Assembly: GCA_025656675.1 (NCBI GenBank)
Contig: JAHXHN010000011.1
Location: forward strand, 1 to 64,000
Direction: 5' to 3'
From: Candidatus Thiodiazotropha sp. (ex Codakia rugifera)
Lineage (GTDB): Bacteria > Pseudomonadota > Gammaproteobacteria > Chromatiales > Chromatiaceae
DNA length: 64,000 nt
Below the pieces are notes generated by a model that was not told the DNA's origin, did not search any database, and saw nothing but the letters and a program-made list of their open reading frames with translations. Position 1 is the stretch's first letter. The number at the start of each line of letters is the position of its first letter. A program made the position numbers and the translations under genes. Below are positions 17,906 through 28,048 of the stretch, piece after piece.

Positions 17906-20659
17906 CTAAGCATTTATAAAATGCTGCACACCGTCATCTTTTACTGACAGCCATTTTTTTAGCATTCTCACTAGCTCATCCTGATTAAATGGTTTACTCA
18001 GGTAGTCATCCATACCTGCGGCAAGGCACTGTTCTTCTACTCCCTTAGCTACATCTGCTGTCAAGGCGATGATAGGCACATGATCTCCTTTCATTTCCTG
18101 GCTCCGAATAGCCTTAGTTGCAATAAAACCATCCATTTCAGGCATGTGACAGTCCATCAATATCATGTCGTAGTCATTTACGCTCACGTAGTCAACAGCA
18201 GCTTGCCCATTCTCTGCCACATCTGCTTGACAGCCAAGCAGTTCCAGCATGGCCATTGACACATCCAGGCTTACCAGATTGTCTTCAGCCAACAGGATAT
18301 GATAACCCTGCTGAGCAAATTCAGTTGCTTTACTTGTCGTTGCCTGCACATCATCCTCTTCGGAAGCATTAGTTCGCAACAGCGACAGCAGGTGATTACG
18401 TAGATCTGCTAGCCGGGCGGGTTTACTCAAATAGGCTCCAATCCCTGCCTCGCGCCAATCGGTATCGCCAAGCTCTTCATGACGTGCTGAATACATCAGG
18501 AGCCGGGTATCCGCTATCGTTGAATTAGCTTTGATTTTTCTGGCCAATGTGATTCCATCCATGCCGGGCATCATTCTGTCGAGAATGGCTAATGCATAGG
18601 GTGTACCGTTGCTAGCAGCTTCATGAAGCTGCTTCAGTGCTTTTCCAGCGCAATCGGCAGCAGTTGCTTGCATGCCCCAGTCCTCGATCTTTTTTAACAA
18701 CAGGCGGCGGGTAGGTAGGTTATCATCGACTATCAGTACTTTAGTCCCTGTGATTCGATCAAGTGATACTGCAACAGGCTCTCTGACCTGTATCTGTTTT
18801 CCAAACAGTGCTGTGAAGTGAAATATTGAACCTTCACCTTTTTTACTTGTAACGCCGATTTCACCCCCCATCAGGGTGACAAGCCGCTTGGAGATGGTCA
18901 AACCTAGCCCGGTGCCACCATATCGACGAGTAGTGGAGCCATCTGCTTGAGCGAAGGCATCAAATATATCGGCTAACTTGTCCGCATCTATACCGATACC
19001 GCTGTCCAGTACTTCGAACCGAACCACAATCTCCTTGCGGTTTTCCTCCACCAAGGAGGCGCGTACCACGATATCTCCCTGTTCAGTGAACTTCACTGCA
19101 TTACCCACTAGATTGACCAGTACCTGGCGTAGGCGTGGCCCATCACCAATTACATTACTATTTATTTCAACCGGAATATCACTGAGCAGTTCCAGACCCT
19201 TTTCACGGGCTTGTTCCGCCACTATCTGTAACGCGTCTTCAACGACATCCTGCAGGTCAAAGGGCAACTGCGATATTTTCAGCTTGTTGGCCTCGATCTG
19301 GGAGAAATCCAGAATGTTATTAATGACATCGAGCAGCATTTGTCCAGAGCGGTGGGTAGTCTCTGCATATTGCTGTTGCTTACCCGTCAATCCCGAAGTA
19401 AGCAACAGTTCCGTCATGCCCAGGACTCCGTTCATCGGAGTTCGAATCTCATGGCTCATGGTGGCCAGGAATTCGCTTTTAGCCTGGGAGGCACTTTCTG
19501 CATCATTGCGTGCTTGAAGCAGTTCTCGTTCATACTTTTTGCGTTGCACTACCTCCAGCTCCAACTCCTGATTCTTTCCTTTAAGGATATTCTCCTGGCA
19601 AATAGACTCCTCGCGTGCTAGAAGCAGTTCCTGTTCATACTTTTTACGTTGTACTACCTCCTGCTCTAGCTCCTGATTCTTTTCTTTAAGGGTATTCTCC
19701 TGGCGAGTGGATTCCTCAATTCGGGCATGTAGCACTAGATTGTTGGTATGCATGCGGACTGTGTACCAGATACCGAACAGAATCAATGTGGCCAGGATCA
19801 ATAAGGAAGCTGAAAACCAGCGTGTTGACAGAATGCTGCTAATACCGCTAGGCGGAAAGCTACCTATGAGTTCAAACGGGGTATCAGCAACCGGAACCCG
19901 GCCCGCGATTCCACCATTAGGTAGAAGCCACACACCGAATCTTTCCGACTCACCCTGTCCCAAACTATCAATGGGGAGAGCTTTAGTCGTTAGTACAGGA
20001 GTATTGATGGTATGCAACAAGATGCGGCCTTTCGAACTATCACCATCTGCTGCGATCAGATGGTGTTGCGCCAACTTATGGTTGATCCAGGCCAGTAAAT
20101 GGCCCATTAGCCGACCTTTATAATGCAGAGGGGCTGCCACAAGCACCTGGGTTGTAAGGGCCGACCCTTGTGGAAGGATACTGATCGCATATGGATCCAT
20201 AGGGAGGTATGCGGCTATATCAGACTCCTGCTGTGCGTCTGTATCTGCAAGGATATTCCCGTTCGCCTCACGAAACTGTATCCGCAGATACATGGGCTTT
20301 CCGCTGATACGTCGCTGAGATACCAGTTGTTCAAAGGCCTGTCGCATATTCAGCAGATTAGCCTCCAAGCCGTACTGCATAGACATTCCCAGATCACGGT
20401 TTGCAAAAAAAGTAGTGACCGCGCGATGATCCACCAGGGCTCTAATATCATCACGTCTTACACTATAGAAATAGGACATGGCAGCAGACCGCTTTTCCAG
20501 GTTCAGCTGGATCTGCTCAATGACTGATGTCATGCGGGCTTTTTGTTCAAAATGAGTGAGCCCCAGTAACAGGATTACATAACCGACCAGCAAGCTACCT
20601 GTTATGATGGATAAGTAATTCTTTGCAAGCTTCACTCGGCCCCCTCTGGTTGTTGCCAC
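17906..20659 (-). CDS. Membrane hybrid sensor histidine kinase with two receiver domains
   Basis: A 917-residue inner membrane sensor. Transmembrane helices at ~14-37 and ~277-302 bracket a ~240-residue periplasmic sensor region. A coiled coil follows, made of two tandem 35-residue copies ([20 protein letters not shown] type). Then come HisKA with His403 in [12 protein letters not shown], HATPase_c ([29 protein letters not shown]), receiver 1 with phospho-acceptor Asp694 ([12 protein letters not shown]) and receiver 2 with Asp836 ([12 protein letters not shown]). It lacks an Hpt domain, so phosphate probably goes to a separate protein. It lies 5 bp downstream of a solute-binding protein gene, which is likely its ligand-sensing partner. 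Confidence 0.93.
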   Translation of the reverse strand: MATTRGGRVKLAKNYLSIITGSLLVGYVILLLGLTHFEQKARMTSVIEQIQLNLEKRSAAMSYFYSVRRDDIRALVDHRAVTTFFANRDLGMSMQYGLEANLLNMRQAFEQLVSQRRISGKPMYLRIQFREANGNILADTDAQQESDIAAYLPMDPYAISILPQGSALTTQVLVAAPLHYKGRLMGHLLAWINHKLAQHHLIAADGDSSKGRILLHTINTPVLTTKALPIDSLGQGESERFGVWLLPNGGIAGRVPVADTPFELIGSFPPSGISSILSTRWFSASLLILATLILFGIWYTVRMHTNNLVLHARIEESTRQENTLKEKNQELEQEVVQRKKYEQELLLAREESICQENILKGKNQELELEVVQRKKYERELLQARNDAESASQAKSEFLATMSHEIRTPMNGVLGMTELLLTSGLTGKQQQYAETTHRSGQMLLDVINNILDFSQIEANKLKISQLPFDLQDVVEDALQIVAEQAREKGLELLSDIPVEINSNVIGDGPRLRQVLVNLVGNAVKFTEQGDIVVRASLVEENRKEIVVRFEVLDSGIGIDADKLADIFDAFAQADGSTTRRYGGTGLGLTISKRLVTLMGGEIGVTSKKGEGSIFHFTALFGKQIQVREPVAVSLDRITGTKVLIVDDNLPTRRLLLKKIEDWGMQATAADCAGKALKQLHEAASNGTPYALAILDRMMPGMDGITLARKIKANSTIADTRLLMYSARHEELGDTDWREAGIGAYLSKPARLADLRNHLLSLLRTNASEEDDVQATTSKATEFAQQGYHILLAEDNLVSLDVSMAMLELLGCQADVAENGQAAVDYVSVNDYDMILMDCHMPEMDGFIATKAIRSQEMKGDHVPIIALTADVAKGVEEQCLAAGMDDYLSKPFNQDELVRMLKKWLSVKDDGVQHFINA
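19512..19721 (-). repeat. Tandem 105-bp duplication in kinase coiled coil
   Basis: Two consecutive 105-bp copies (19512-19616 and 19617-19721) encode the same 35-residue heptad block between membrane and kinase domains. The period is exactly five heptads, so the coiled-coil register is kept. Confidence 0.85.
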
Positions 20660-20664
20660 CTAGC

Positions 20665-21558
20665 TTAAGGTGAGAAGAAGTCCTGGAAGTATAAGAACAC
20701 AGTTGGGAAGTATTTTTTCACAAGATTGGTGTAGGTACCGTCAGTCTTGATCTGCTCAAACCAGGCGTTAAAGGCAGCTTGCAGGTTAGGTGAGTCTTTC
20801 CGGAATGCAACCCCCATTTCCTGTAGGCCGGAGACTGGTCCTATAACCTTTATCTCACCCGGCCATTTCTCCATGGCGATCAAAGAGTCAGGAATATCTA
20901 GCAGGGTGGTTTCAGCCATACCATTGAGGATGGCCGGAGCCATTTCGATGAGCCTACGGCCCTTGCCCAGCATACGTACTTCCGCACCTGTCTCTGAGAT
21001 TCGGTATAGGGCCGGGTCCAAGCACGTACTTTCCAGAGCAAGAACGCTGTGATTTTGCATATGACCTCTTACCAGATCGATATCTTTCTGCAAGTTACCT
21101 GTAGGCCGGATTGGCTGTAGGTGTGAGTCTGCCCGCGCTATCAACCACACGCCACTAGGGAAAGTGGGTATAGAAAAATTCACCAGCTCACGACGCCAAT
21201 CAAGAATAGTCATACCATTGGCAACCAGATCACCCCGTATAGGAGAAGTCTCAAGCAACTCAGCGTGGCCGTCACTACTCCGTTTGGCATGCTGTCCGTT
21301 GAGATCACCGAAAACACTATTCCATGTGGTAGGGAGATATTCGTAACGCACCCCCAGGTGGAGGGCGAAGGCCTGGATTAGTTCTACGTCCAGACCATCG
21401 CCGCTGCCGGTAATGAAATTGGCATATGGGATTCCAAGATGTCGCAATACTCCGGAGGTTCGAATCTCATCCAAATCTCGTGCAGACACCCAGGTGCTGA
21501 ATAGAATCAGGATTAGGGCGAGTAGATGTGTGCGCCTAATATATAATATGAGTTTCAT
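20665..21558 (-). CDS. Family 3 extracellular solute-binding protein
   Basis: A 297-residue periplasmic protein with a signal peptide (LLALILILFSTWVSA) and SBP_bac_3 features: IRTSGVLRHLGIPYANF near the mature start, GLDVELIQAFALHLGVRYEYLP, the ANGMTILDWRRELVNFSIPT region, and the C-terminal LQAAFNAWFEQIKTDGTYTN. The family binds amino acids or small organic acids; the ligand here is unknown. No ABC permease or ATPase is nearby; instead the gene sits immediately before a hybrid kinase on the same strand, pointing to signalling rather than transport. The frame is open 61 codons further upstream, but the MKLILYIRR start gives the natural signal peptide. Confidence 0.9.
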   Translation of the reverse strand: MKLILYIRRTHLLALILILFSTWVSARDLDEIRTSGVLRHLGIPYANFITGSGDGLDVELIQAFALHLGVRYEYLPTTWNSVFGDLNGQHAKRSSDGHAELLETSPIRGDLVANGMTILDWRRELVNFSIPTFPSGVWLIARADSHLQPIRPTGNLQKDIDLVRGHMQNHSVLALESTCLDPALYRISETGAEVRMLGKGRRLIEMAPAILNGMAETTLLDIPDSLIAMEKWPGEIKVIGPVSGLQEMGVAFRKDSPNLQAAFNAWFEQIKTDGTYTNLVKKYFPTVFLYFQDFFSP

Positions 21559-22203
21559 CAACAGACTCACAGAACTATCGTAGTGATTATTATTAGAGCT
21601 TTGTATCGGCAAGTAACAGCAAAAGTGAAATAAACAAATGTTAATTCTTAAGTAACCCGCAGGGAGTGCAAACCCTGCCGACTCATACTGGCAAACTCTA
21701 AGCTTACACACAATCACGGAATCATCCGCTTTGGGTTGCAATCATTTAGATATTCTTAGAATCTCAACAACCACTATCCATACCGAGTTCAATTGGTGAG
21801 TGCGACGTACTAGATTCTGCATAAGTAGAAAGAGTGTTGCAGTACGTCTTCCAGTGACTGGAGTTACAAACTGTTGATCCATGACTATGCGCCTTGAACC
21901 GCATTCGCAAGGCTCTCTTTTTCCGAGAACTCCTTATCAGCATCGATCCCTTTTGATCTGAAACGACAGTTATCCAATTAATAAATTAGTTGTTTCCTTG
22001 GGGAAGTTCGTAGTGGGTATTAACGCCTTTTCGCAGTGTTCAAGTAGTTGCAGCTGAGAAGTAAATTCATTCCTAAATTGTGAATATCTGTTAAATATCA
22101 TTCCCTGATTAGGTTCCCCCCCACAGAACCATAAAGATGAAGGGGGAAAGGGCGATAAGATAATACTGAAAACTAGAATAGCGATTTTATGTAGGGGAGT
22201 AGT
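21559..22203. other. Intergenic region between SBP/kinase operon and chemoreceptor
   Basis: A 645-bp divergent region. It must contain the promoters of both flanking units. No protein-like frame was found. AGGGGAG lies at the very end as the ribosome site of the chemoreceptor gene. Confidence 0.35.
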
Positions 22204-23853
22204 ATGAAGTATTTAAGGCGTTTTAGTATTAGTAAACGGATTTGGTTACTTATCTTGGTTGCAGTTACCGGAATGGCTTTTATCTCGCTGATTGCGCTTA
22301 GCCAGTACAAGTCAACGTTAATGCTAGAAAAGGAAACCCAGACACGGAAATTGGTTGAATCGGCTCATAGCGTGTTGAGTGATTTTCACAATCGAGTTAT
22401 CGCGGGAGAACTGGATGAGGACAGAGCTAAAGAGTCTGCTTTGAAGAGCATAAAAGTCCTTCGATACGATGAAAAAAACTATTTCTGGATCAATGACATG
22501 CAACCTCGGATGATAATGCATCCGATCAAGCCCGGGTTGGATGGAAAGGACTTGTCTAGTTTTAAAGATCCCAATGGGAAGAAACTATTCGTCGCTTTCG
22601 TCGATAGGGTTAAAGCTTCGGGGGAAGGCATGGTTCCTTACCTTTGGCCGAAACCTGGAAGCGAGAAACCGGTTGAAAAAGTTTCCTACGTCAAGGGATT
22701 CCAGCCGTGGGGTTGGGTCATTGGTTCTGGGATTTATATTGATGACGTGGCTGCGGCTTTCCGTCGTGGGGCTGTCTCTTTAGGTGGTTTTGTTGCAATT
22801 GGAACACTTTTCCTATTTGGGATTGCGTGGCTGATTGCAAGGAGCATTATCGGTCCATTGAATAGGACAAGTGAGATGATGCAGCAATTTGCAGAGGAAA
22901 TTGCGCGAGGAGAGGGCGATCTAACAAGACGTTTGAATGTTGAAGGCAATGATGAGGTTACAATTCTCTCTACAGCATTTAACGAATTTACAGAAAAAAC
23001 ACGCCAGACTCTTGCGCAGGTAGAAGGGGTAACCCAGCAGTTAGCATCGTCTGCGGTTGGGTTGTCATCGGTGACAGCACAAAGTCAGGCAGGCATTCAG
23101 ATGCAGCACTCGGAAATCAGCCAGATTGCAACAGCGGTAACCGAGATGGCGGCAACGATAAAGGAGGTTGCGAAAAATGCGGATCTGACGGCTTCTTCTG
23201 CTCGTGATGCCAATGATGAGGCGGATCTCGGTAAATCGTTAGTCGTAGAAACCTCTCGGACTATTGCTGAGATGGCGAATGAGGTAGACCACGCGGCGAA
23301 CGTAATTAACCGCTTAGAGTCGGAGAGTGAGGAGATAGGTGCAGTGTTGGATGTTATTCGAGGAATTGCAGATCAAACGAACCTTCTTGCCTTAAACGCC
23401 GCTATCGAGGCAGCAAGAGCTGGCGAACAAGGGCGTGGATTTGCGGTAGTTGCAGATGAGGTACGGAGTTTGGCCAGTCGAACGCAAGAGTCAACGGGAG
23501 AGATTCAGCAAATGATCGAGCGACTTCAGCAAGGGACAAGAGAAGCCGTTGATGTTATGGGTCGAAGCAGCTCCACGACCGGTAATACTGTGGAGAAGGC
23601 TGAGGCAGCTGGCGACTCTATAGAGAAAATGGTCCGTTCTGCAAATAATATTGCTGACATGAATATCCAGATCGCAAGCGCAGCTGAGGAGCAGTCAGTT
23701 GTTGCTGAAGAAATTGACAAAAGAATAATCCAGATTTCTCAGCATGCAGAGCAAGAAGAGAAAAACACACGAAAGGTGGCTGATTCCAGTCTTGGGCTCT
23801 CGGATTTAGCTGATGACCTCAAAAGATTGGTTAGTCAATTCAAGGTGAGTTGA
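22204..23853 (+). CDS. Methyl-accepting chemotaxis protein with Cache sensor
   Basis: A 549-residue inner membrane chemoreceptor. TM1 is at ~14-32. A periplasmic single Cache domain follows (~35-190, with DEKNYFWINDMQPRMIMHP and the PWGWVIGSGIYIDD end), then TM2 (~195-218), HAMP (~220-275) and a long cytoplasmic signalling helix pair. The highly conserved hairpin tip is DQTNLLALNAAIEAARAGEQ followed by GRGFAVVADEVRSLA. Family role: binds a small ligand, often an organic acid for this Cache type, and controls CheA/CheW. No che genes are nearby, so it feeds a chemotaxis complex encoded elsewhere. AGGGGAG is at good spacing before the ATG. A terminator follows at 23924. Confidence 0.96.
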   Translation: MKYLRRFSISKRIWLLILVAVTGMAFISLIALSQYKSTLMLEKETQTRKLVESAHSVLSDFHNRVIAGELDEDRAKESALKSIKVLRYDEKNYFWINDMQPRMIMHPIKPGLDGKDLSSFKDPNGKKLFVAFVDRVKASGEGMVPYLWPKPGSEKPVEKVSYVKGFQPWGWVIGSGIYIDDVAAAFRRGAVSLGGFVAIGTLFLFGIAWLIARSIIGPLNRTSEMMQQFAEEIARGEGDLTRRLNVEGNDEVTILSTAFNEFTEKTRQTLAQVEGVTQQLASSAVGLSSVTAQSQAGIQMQHSEISQIATAVTEMAATIKEVAKNADLTASSARDANDEADLGKSLVVETSRTIAEMANEVDHAANVINRLESESEEIGAVLDVIRGIADQTNLLALNAAIEAARAGEQGRGFAVVADEVRSLASRTQESTGEIQQMIERLQQGTREAVDVMGRSSSTTGNTVEKAEAAGDSIEKMVRSANNIADMNIQIASAAEEQSVVAEEIDKRIIQISQHAEQEEKNTRKVADSSLGLSDLADDLKRLVSQFKVS

Positions 23854-23923
23854 TATTTTAAATTCCAGGACACTTGTCAAGTGTAAGTGATGAATCTAGT
23901 AGTTGCATACAGATAGCAATCCT

Positions 23924-23952
23924 AACCCCGCCATGTGCGGGGTTCTTTATTT
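23924..23952 (+). terminator. Terminator after chemoreceptor gene
   Basis: Stem AACCCCGC (23924-23931), loop CATGT, GCGGGGTT (23937-23944), then CTTTATTT. It lies about 70 bp past the chemoreceptor stop. Confidence 0.9.
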
Positions 23953-24634
23953 ATCGCCAACGTCGGTTATTGATTTTAAGACATCGGTTCAATTGTGGCG
24001 AGCTTCCGCATTCGCTGCAGAACGGATTCTCGAGACAAATGCCATGAACGGCTGCTCAAGTCAAATTCTGAACCAATGGATAGAGCTTTGGGTGAGACGG
24101 TACGCGTTGAAAGCATACTGATTCAGTTAGGCAAGCCAGAGGCAATCAGCCAAACCAACACCCACAACATGCAATCGTACACTTTTGAGACAGGATTTAT
24201 TCTGTGATACAGGAAATCTGTGGTGGACTTTATTCACGCACAACTGCTGAGAGGTCATCTGGGTAAGTTATTTATATAAAGTAATATTGGATGTGTATTT
24301 TTTTTATTATTTCACTTTATCCTAATTTATAAATTAATATGAATGTGATGCGGTCCACATTTCTATGGATGACGTATTATTTGAGTATTCAGTCTGCATT
24401 TCACTCTAAGGTGTTGTAAAAAAATATATTTATGTATCAGTGTCAATCGAATAATTAGGTATCTGACAGATTTATAATGATGATTGCGGTAAACCTTAAT
24501 AGAAAATCAAGTTACATAACCTACTATCCTCTTAAGAAATATTCTGGGTTATCATATTGGTGGCCACCATATTGGGTGTTACCACTGCCCTGAAACAAAA
24601 CATTTCAAGTATTTATCTATTCAGAGGTATCCTG
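23953..24634. other. Intergenic region, 680 bp, no gene supported
   Basis: Short frames of up to ~70 codons exist, but their translations have no recognisable motif and no ribosome site. The right half (24240-24540) is very AT-rich and probably contains the promoter of the PstS-like gene. Confidence 0.35.
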
Positions 24635-25516
24635 ATGGCTCGCAAGTCGTTGAACAAATTACCATCAATTTTGCTGTTGTTATCTATCTCTCTACCTATT
24701 GATGCTACTGCTTTAAAATGGGCTGGGTGTGGGATTACTAAAAAAGCGTTCATGGCTGAATTGGCAACTGCTTATGAAAAACATTCGGGTATCAAGATAG
24801 ATCTGGAGGGTGGTGGAGCGACTAAGGGTATACAAAAAGTTATTTCGAGAAGCGCTGATCTTGGAGGATCTTGCCGGTTTCGAGTGTCGGAAGACAATGC
24901 ATCACGTTCCAGAATTGTATTTAACCCGGTTGCTTGGGATGCGCTTGCAGTTGTTACACACAAAACCAATCCAGTTAAATCAATCAGTATTGATCAATTA
25001 CGTGATGTCTACACAGGTAAGATTACTAATTGGTCAATGTTAGGAGGTCCTGACCAGCCATTGGAGCTACTTATACGCGAAGGTAAGATATCGGGTGTCG
25101 GGTATGCCATTCGCCAGTTGCTGTTTGGTAACAAAGCTATGGACTTTGCTGGCAGTGACCTGTTTGCCTCTTCAGGACCACTTGAGAAGGCGGTGGAAGT
25201 TAATCCTAATGCACTGGCTATAACTGGAATCAGTAGCGCTAGAAAGCGTGCTTTTAAAATACTTGATCTAGAAGGTAAAGCGCCCAGTTTTGAAAATATT
25301 AAAAAAGGATACTATTTACTTTATCGGCCACTCTATATCGTAAGCAACAGAGACAATGAGAACTATTTTGAAGTCAAGAAGTTTTTATCTTTTGCTCATA
25401 GTCGCGAAGGTCGGGAGATTATGCGTAATAACGGGGTGGTACCCTATCTTGAGGCGGTATGGCTGAGTAGTAAGTTGCAAAAACAATGGGATGATTCAAG
25501 GAAAATCAATAACTGA
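24635..25516 (+). CDS. PstS-like periplasmic substrate-binding protein
   Basis: A 293-residue exported protein of the PBP-like (phosphate-binding) superfamily. A signal peptide (PSILLLLSISLPIDA) is followed by a PstS-like fold: GCGITKKAFMAELATAYEKH, the GGGATKGIQKVISRSADLGG stretch, and VAWDALAVVTHKTNPVKSIS with DVYTGKITNWSMLGG. These are typical of proteins that bind phosphate or other oxyanions. Usual PstS is ~320-350 residues. There is no pstCAB nearby, so it may be a scavenging or sensory protein. The start is taken at MARKSLNK because AGAGG precedes it; the frame opens 26 codons earlier without a signal-like N-terminus. It converges with the TSUP gene, only 9 bp apart. Confidence 0.88.
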   Translation: MARKSLNKLPSILLLLSISLPIDATALKWAGCGITKKAFMAELATAYEKHSGIKIDLEGGGATKGIQKVISRSADLGGSCRFRVSEDNASRSRIVFNPVAWDALAVVTHKTNPVKSISIDQLRDVYTGKITNWSMLGGPDQPLELLIREGKISGVGYAIRQLLFGNKAMDFAGSDLFASSGPLEKAVEVNPNALAITGISSARKRAFKILDLEGKAPSFENIKKGYYLLYRPLYIVSNRDNENYFEVKKFLSFAHSREGREIMRNNGVVPYLEAVWLSSKLQKQWDDSRKINN

Positions 25517-25525
25517 TCAATTATC

Positions 25526-26296
25526 TCACCAATAAATATCATAAAAGAAATAACTAGTAATCGAGATACTGGCTATGATGACAAAACCCCTGATGTGGGT
25601 TTGAGGTAATAAACGTGAATAATGTGCCGCCACATAGCCACCAAGTAGTGTTCCAATTAAAACAAGAGTACCTTGATACCAGGCAATTGCATCATTGACT
25701 ATGAAAAAAGCTATCGCTGCCAGGGATATTGCGGTTGATGTGAGCAATTTTAGGCCGTTCATTGTATTGATATCACAATAGCCAAGCAAAGCTAGATAAC
25801 CAAGGATAATAATCCCCATTCCGGCATTAAAGAAACCACCATAAATCGATATTACAAGGAGTATTATCCACGACAGGATAGCCCAGCCACTCGGTGATTT
25901 CCTATGAAGTGTTGAGAGTTTCACCATCTTGATATTGATTTGCCGGCCAAAGATAAACATCAAAGTTGCAAATAAAAGGAGCCAGGGAATTACTTCACGG
26001 AACTGGGTGTCTGATGTTTGCATCAGCAACCATGCCCCAATAATACCGCCGAGAAAACCGATAAGAATGAAGCGTGGAATGTTGTCTTTTTGTGTATGGA
26101 GATCGCTTATAAAAGCATATGTTCCACTGAGATAACCAAAACTGGATGCAAACGTATTGGTAGCATTGGCAATGATCGGCGGAATACCAACAAATATCAA
26201 TGCTGGGAATGTGATAAAACTGCCACCACCAGCAACCGAATTCAAAATACCTCCGAAAAAACCAGCAGTAAATAGAAAAAGCATTTCGGTAAGCAT
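25526..26296 (-). CDS. TSUP-family (TauE/SafE) membrane permease
   Basis: A 256-residue integral membrane protein with about eight hydrophobic segments. The N-terminal signature FFGGILNSVAGGGSFITFPA and the second-half counterpart YGGFFNAGMGIIILGYLAL are the two TSUP repeats. Members export sulfite, sulfoacetate or other sulfur and organic anions; the substrate cannot be told from sequence. In a suspected sulfur oxidizer a sulfur-anion role is plausible but is inference. No operon partner on its strand. Confidence 0.9.
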   Translation of the reverse strand: MLTEMLFLFTAGFFGGILNSVAGGGSFITFPALIFVGIPPIIANATNTFASSFGYLSGTYAFISDLHTQKDNIPRFILIGFLGGIIGAWLLMQTSDTQFREVIPWLLLFATLMFIFGRQINIKMVKLSTLHRKSPSGWAILSWIILLVISIYGGFFNAGMGIIILGYLALLGYCDINTMNGLKLLTSTAISLAAIAFFIVNDAIAWYQGTLVLIGTLLGGYVAAHYSRLLPQTHIRGFVIIASISITSYFFYDIYW

Positions 26297-26526
26297 AGAT
26301 TATGTCAGTATTGGTGGGTAATGAGGCAATATAGTGCAATGCTAAATAACCCGTCGGATTAATATGTCCAATTACATTTTAAGAAAAACTAGGGTATATA
26401 TATGTTAACAGTATAATAGTATCTTACACTCTGTACTCGTTATGAATCTATAAAAATAAGTTGATTGATTAAGCGTACATATAGATACGGTTTGGTTATT
26501 ATTTTCAATACTCTGGAGCTGAGTAG

Positions 26527-26988
26527 ATGCAACAGAAAAGATTATCTATCCTTCAAGGGATGCCGATATTTGGTGGTATAGATGAAAATACGCTCTCCTA
26601 TTTGCTGAGTAAAGCGATCTTGATAAAACTACAAAAAGATGAGTATTTTTTTAAAGAGGATGATCTTGATAATTCAATTTATATACTGGAAGTGGGTAGG
26701 GTTGCGATATACCGATATTGGCAGAATAAACGCTACAAATTAAGAGTATTACGTGAAGGTGACTGTTTTGGTGAGATGGCACTGATGGATTGCAAACCAC
26801 GCAGTGCTGAAGTGGTTGCACTAGAGGAATGCAATGCAATACAGATTACTTCAGGACAGTTGGCAGAACTCTATCAAACGAGTCCAGAGCAGTATACTTT
26901 AATCTATATGAATCTTGGGCGTGAAGTTTGTAGACGTCTTCGGGATGCAGATACAAGGTTATTTATGAATGATCATGTCAATGTATAA
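26527..26988 (+). CDS. Stand-alone cyclic nucleotide-binding domain protein
   Basis: A 153-residue protein that is essentially one Crp-like cNMP-binding beta-barrel (residues ~12-130). It has the phosphate-binding cassette GDCFGEMALMDCKPRSAEVVA, in which the Gly-Glu and Arg-Ser positions of functional cAMP binders are kept. No helix-turn-helix follows, so it is not a transcription factor by itself. It probably acts as a regulatory subunit for an unknown partner. A GGAGCTGAGTAG stretch precedes the ATG. Confidence 0.88.
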   Translation: MQQKRLSILQGMPIFGGIDENTLSYLLSKAILIKLQKDEYFFKEDDLDNSIYILEVGRVAIYRYWQNKRYKLRVLREGDCFGEMALMDCKPRSAEVVALEECNAIQITSGQLAELYQTSPEQYTLIYMNLGREVCRRLRDADTRLFMNDHVNV

Positions 26989-27055
26989 AACAGAAATGAC
27001 GAAATCATAAATCAGCTTGAAAAATATAGGCTATTAGAAGTTGTCGAGGGCATGC

Positions 27056-28048
27056 CTATATCGTATTGCGTAATCCAATAATATCAGGATAGGGTTGCAG
27101 GTAGACCTGTTTTTGCAAATACTCGTCAGGATGAAACCGAATGTAGTATTTCAGCAGGTTGATCGGTGCTGACAGTGGTGTTTCACCTCGACGGTACGAG
27201 TCAATACTAGCTGAAAGTCCAACTTTCTCATCATGGCTAATCCTCTTTTTTAAATAACCCATAATATACTGTAAAACATTACTGTGACTACCTCGGTTTG
27301 CACGATGTCTGAGCGCTGACATTAAGCCACATATATATGATTTTGAAAGACTATCCATGTCTTGCCCTGATTGATTTGCAATAAGTTTTCCTAGACGACG
27401 GTAGCCTGTCTGGGAGTGGGCCATGACAAGATATTTATGAATGGTATGAAACTCCTGTAATTGAGCAGGGGATAATCCATTATGGAGCATTGTATACCAG
27501 CGTTGGAGGACATAGATACGATTAACAAAGTTCTCTCTACCTGTTGCATTGCTCAGTTGAAGCTCCTCCTCAATTGGTATGAAGGGGTGATGTTCCATCA
27601 ATATGCGGGCAAAAATACCTCTGCCTCTGCGTTTAAATTGCTTTCCATCCTTTGAATAGACTTTGACTTGTTCAATACCGCAACTCGGTGAATCTTTTTT
27701 CAATATGTAGCCACATAGCTCATTGAGTTGATTAGATTGGGCATCTGCGTAGCTTTCCATTATATCTGTAATGTCATGATTGTGATCTGATACACCTACC
27801 AACCGTGGTCTTTGGTGATCACCTATTAGTTGAATCGTTTCTCGGGGTACACCCAGACCTATCGCTAGCTCGGGGCAGATCGGGATTAAATAGACATGTT
27901 TATCGAGGACATCTGCAATAAACATGTCGCGTTTGTGTCCACCATCATAGCGGACATTGCGGCCGATAAGACAGGCGCTTACACCTACCTTAGGCAGTCT
28001 GTTATCGGACGATGGTTCAATTATCATATATCGATTAAATTGTTTCAT
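27056..28048 (-). CDS. DUF523 and DUF1722 domain protein
   Basis: A 330-residue protein. The N-terminal DUF523 part (~15-160) has conserved cysteine motifs VGVSACLIGRNVRYDGG, CPELAIGLGVPRETIQL and KKDSPSCGIEQVKVY. The C-terminal DUF1722 part (~195-315) includes FHTIHKYLVMAHSQTGYRRLG. The fused form is common in gammaproteobacteria, often near photolyase or stress genes, which are not seen here. The three Cys-containing motifs could bind a metal; the biochemical role is unknown. The start ATG is well placed, but no strong ribosome site is visible. Confidence 0.92.
   Translation of the reverse strand: MKQFNRYMIIEPSSDNRLPKVGVSACLIGRNVRYDGGHKRDMFIADVLDKHVYLIPICPELAIGLGVPRETIQLIGDHQRPRLVGVSDHNHDITDIMESYADAQSNQLNELCGYILKKDSPSCGIEQVKVYSKDGKQFKRRGRGIFARILMEHHPFIPIEEELQLSNATGRENFVNRIYVLQRWYTMLHNGLSPAQLQEFHTIHKYLVMAHSQTGYRRLGKLIANQSGQDMDSLSKSYICGLMSALRHRANRGSHSNVLQYIMGYLKKRISHDEKVGLSASIDSYRRGETPLSAPINLLKYYIRFHPDEYLQKQVYLQPYPDIIGLRNTI

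Noticed and set aside
20123-20527. 134-codon plus-strand frame inside the hybrid kinase
   Set aside because: Antisense to the periplasmic sensor part of a well-supported gene; composition is Cys/Arg-rich and shadow-like.
23903-24207. Two ~70-codon plus-strand frames after the chemoreceptor terminator
   Set aside because: One starts across the terminator hairpin; neither has a ribosome site or recognisable motif.
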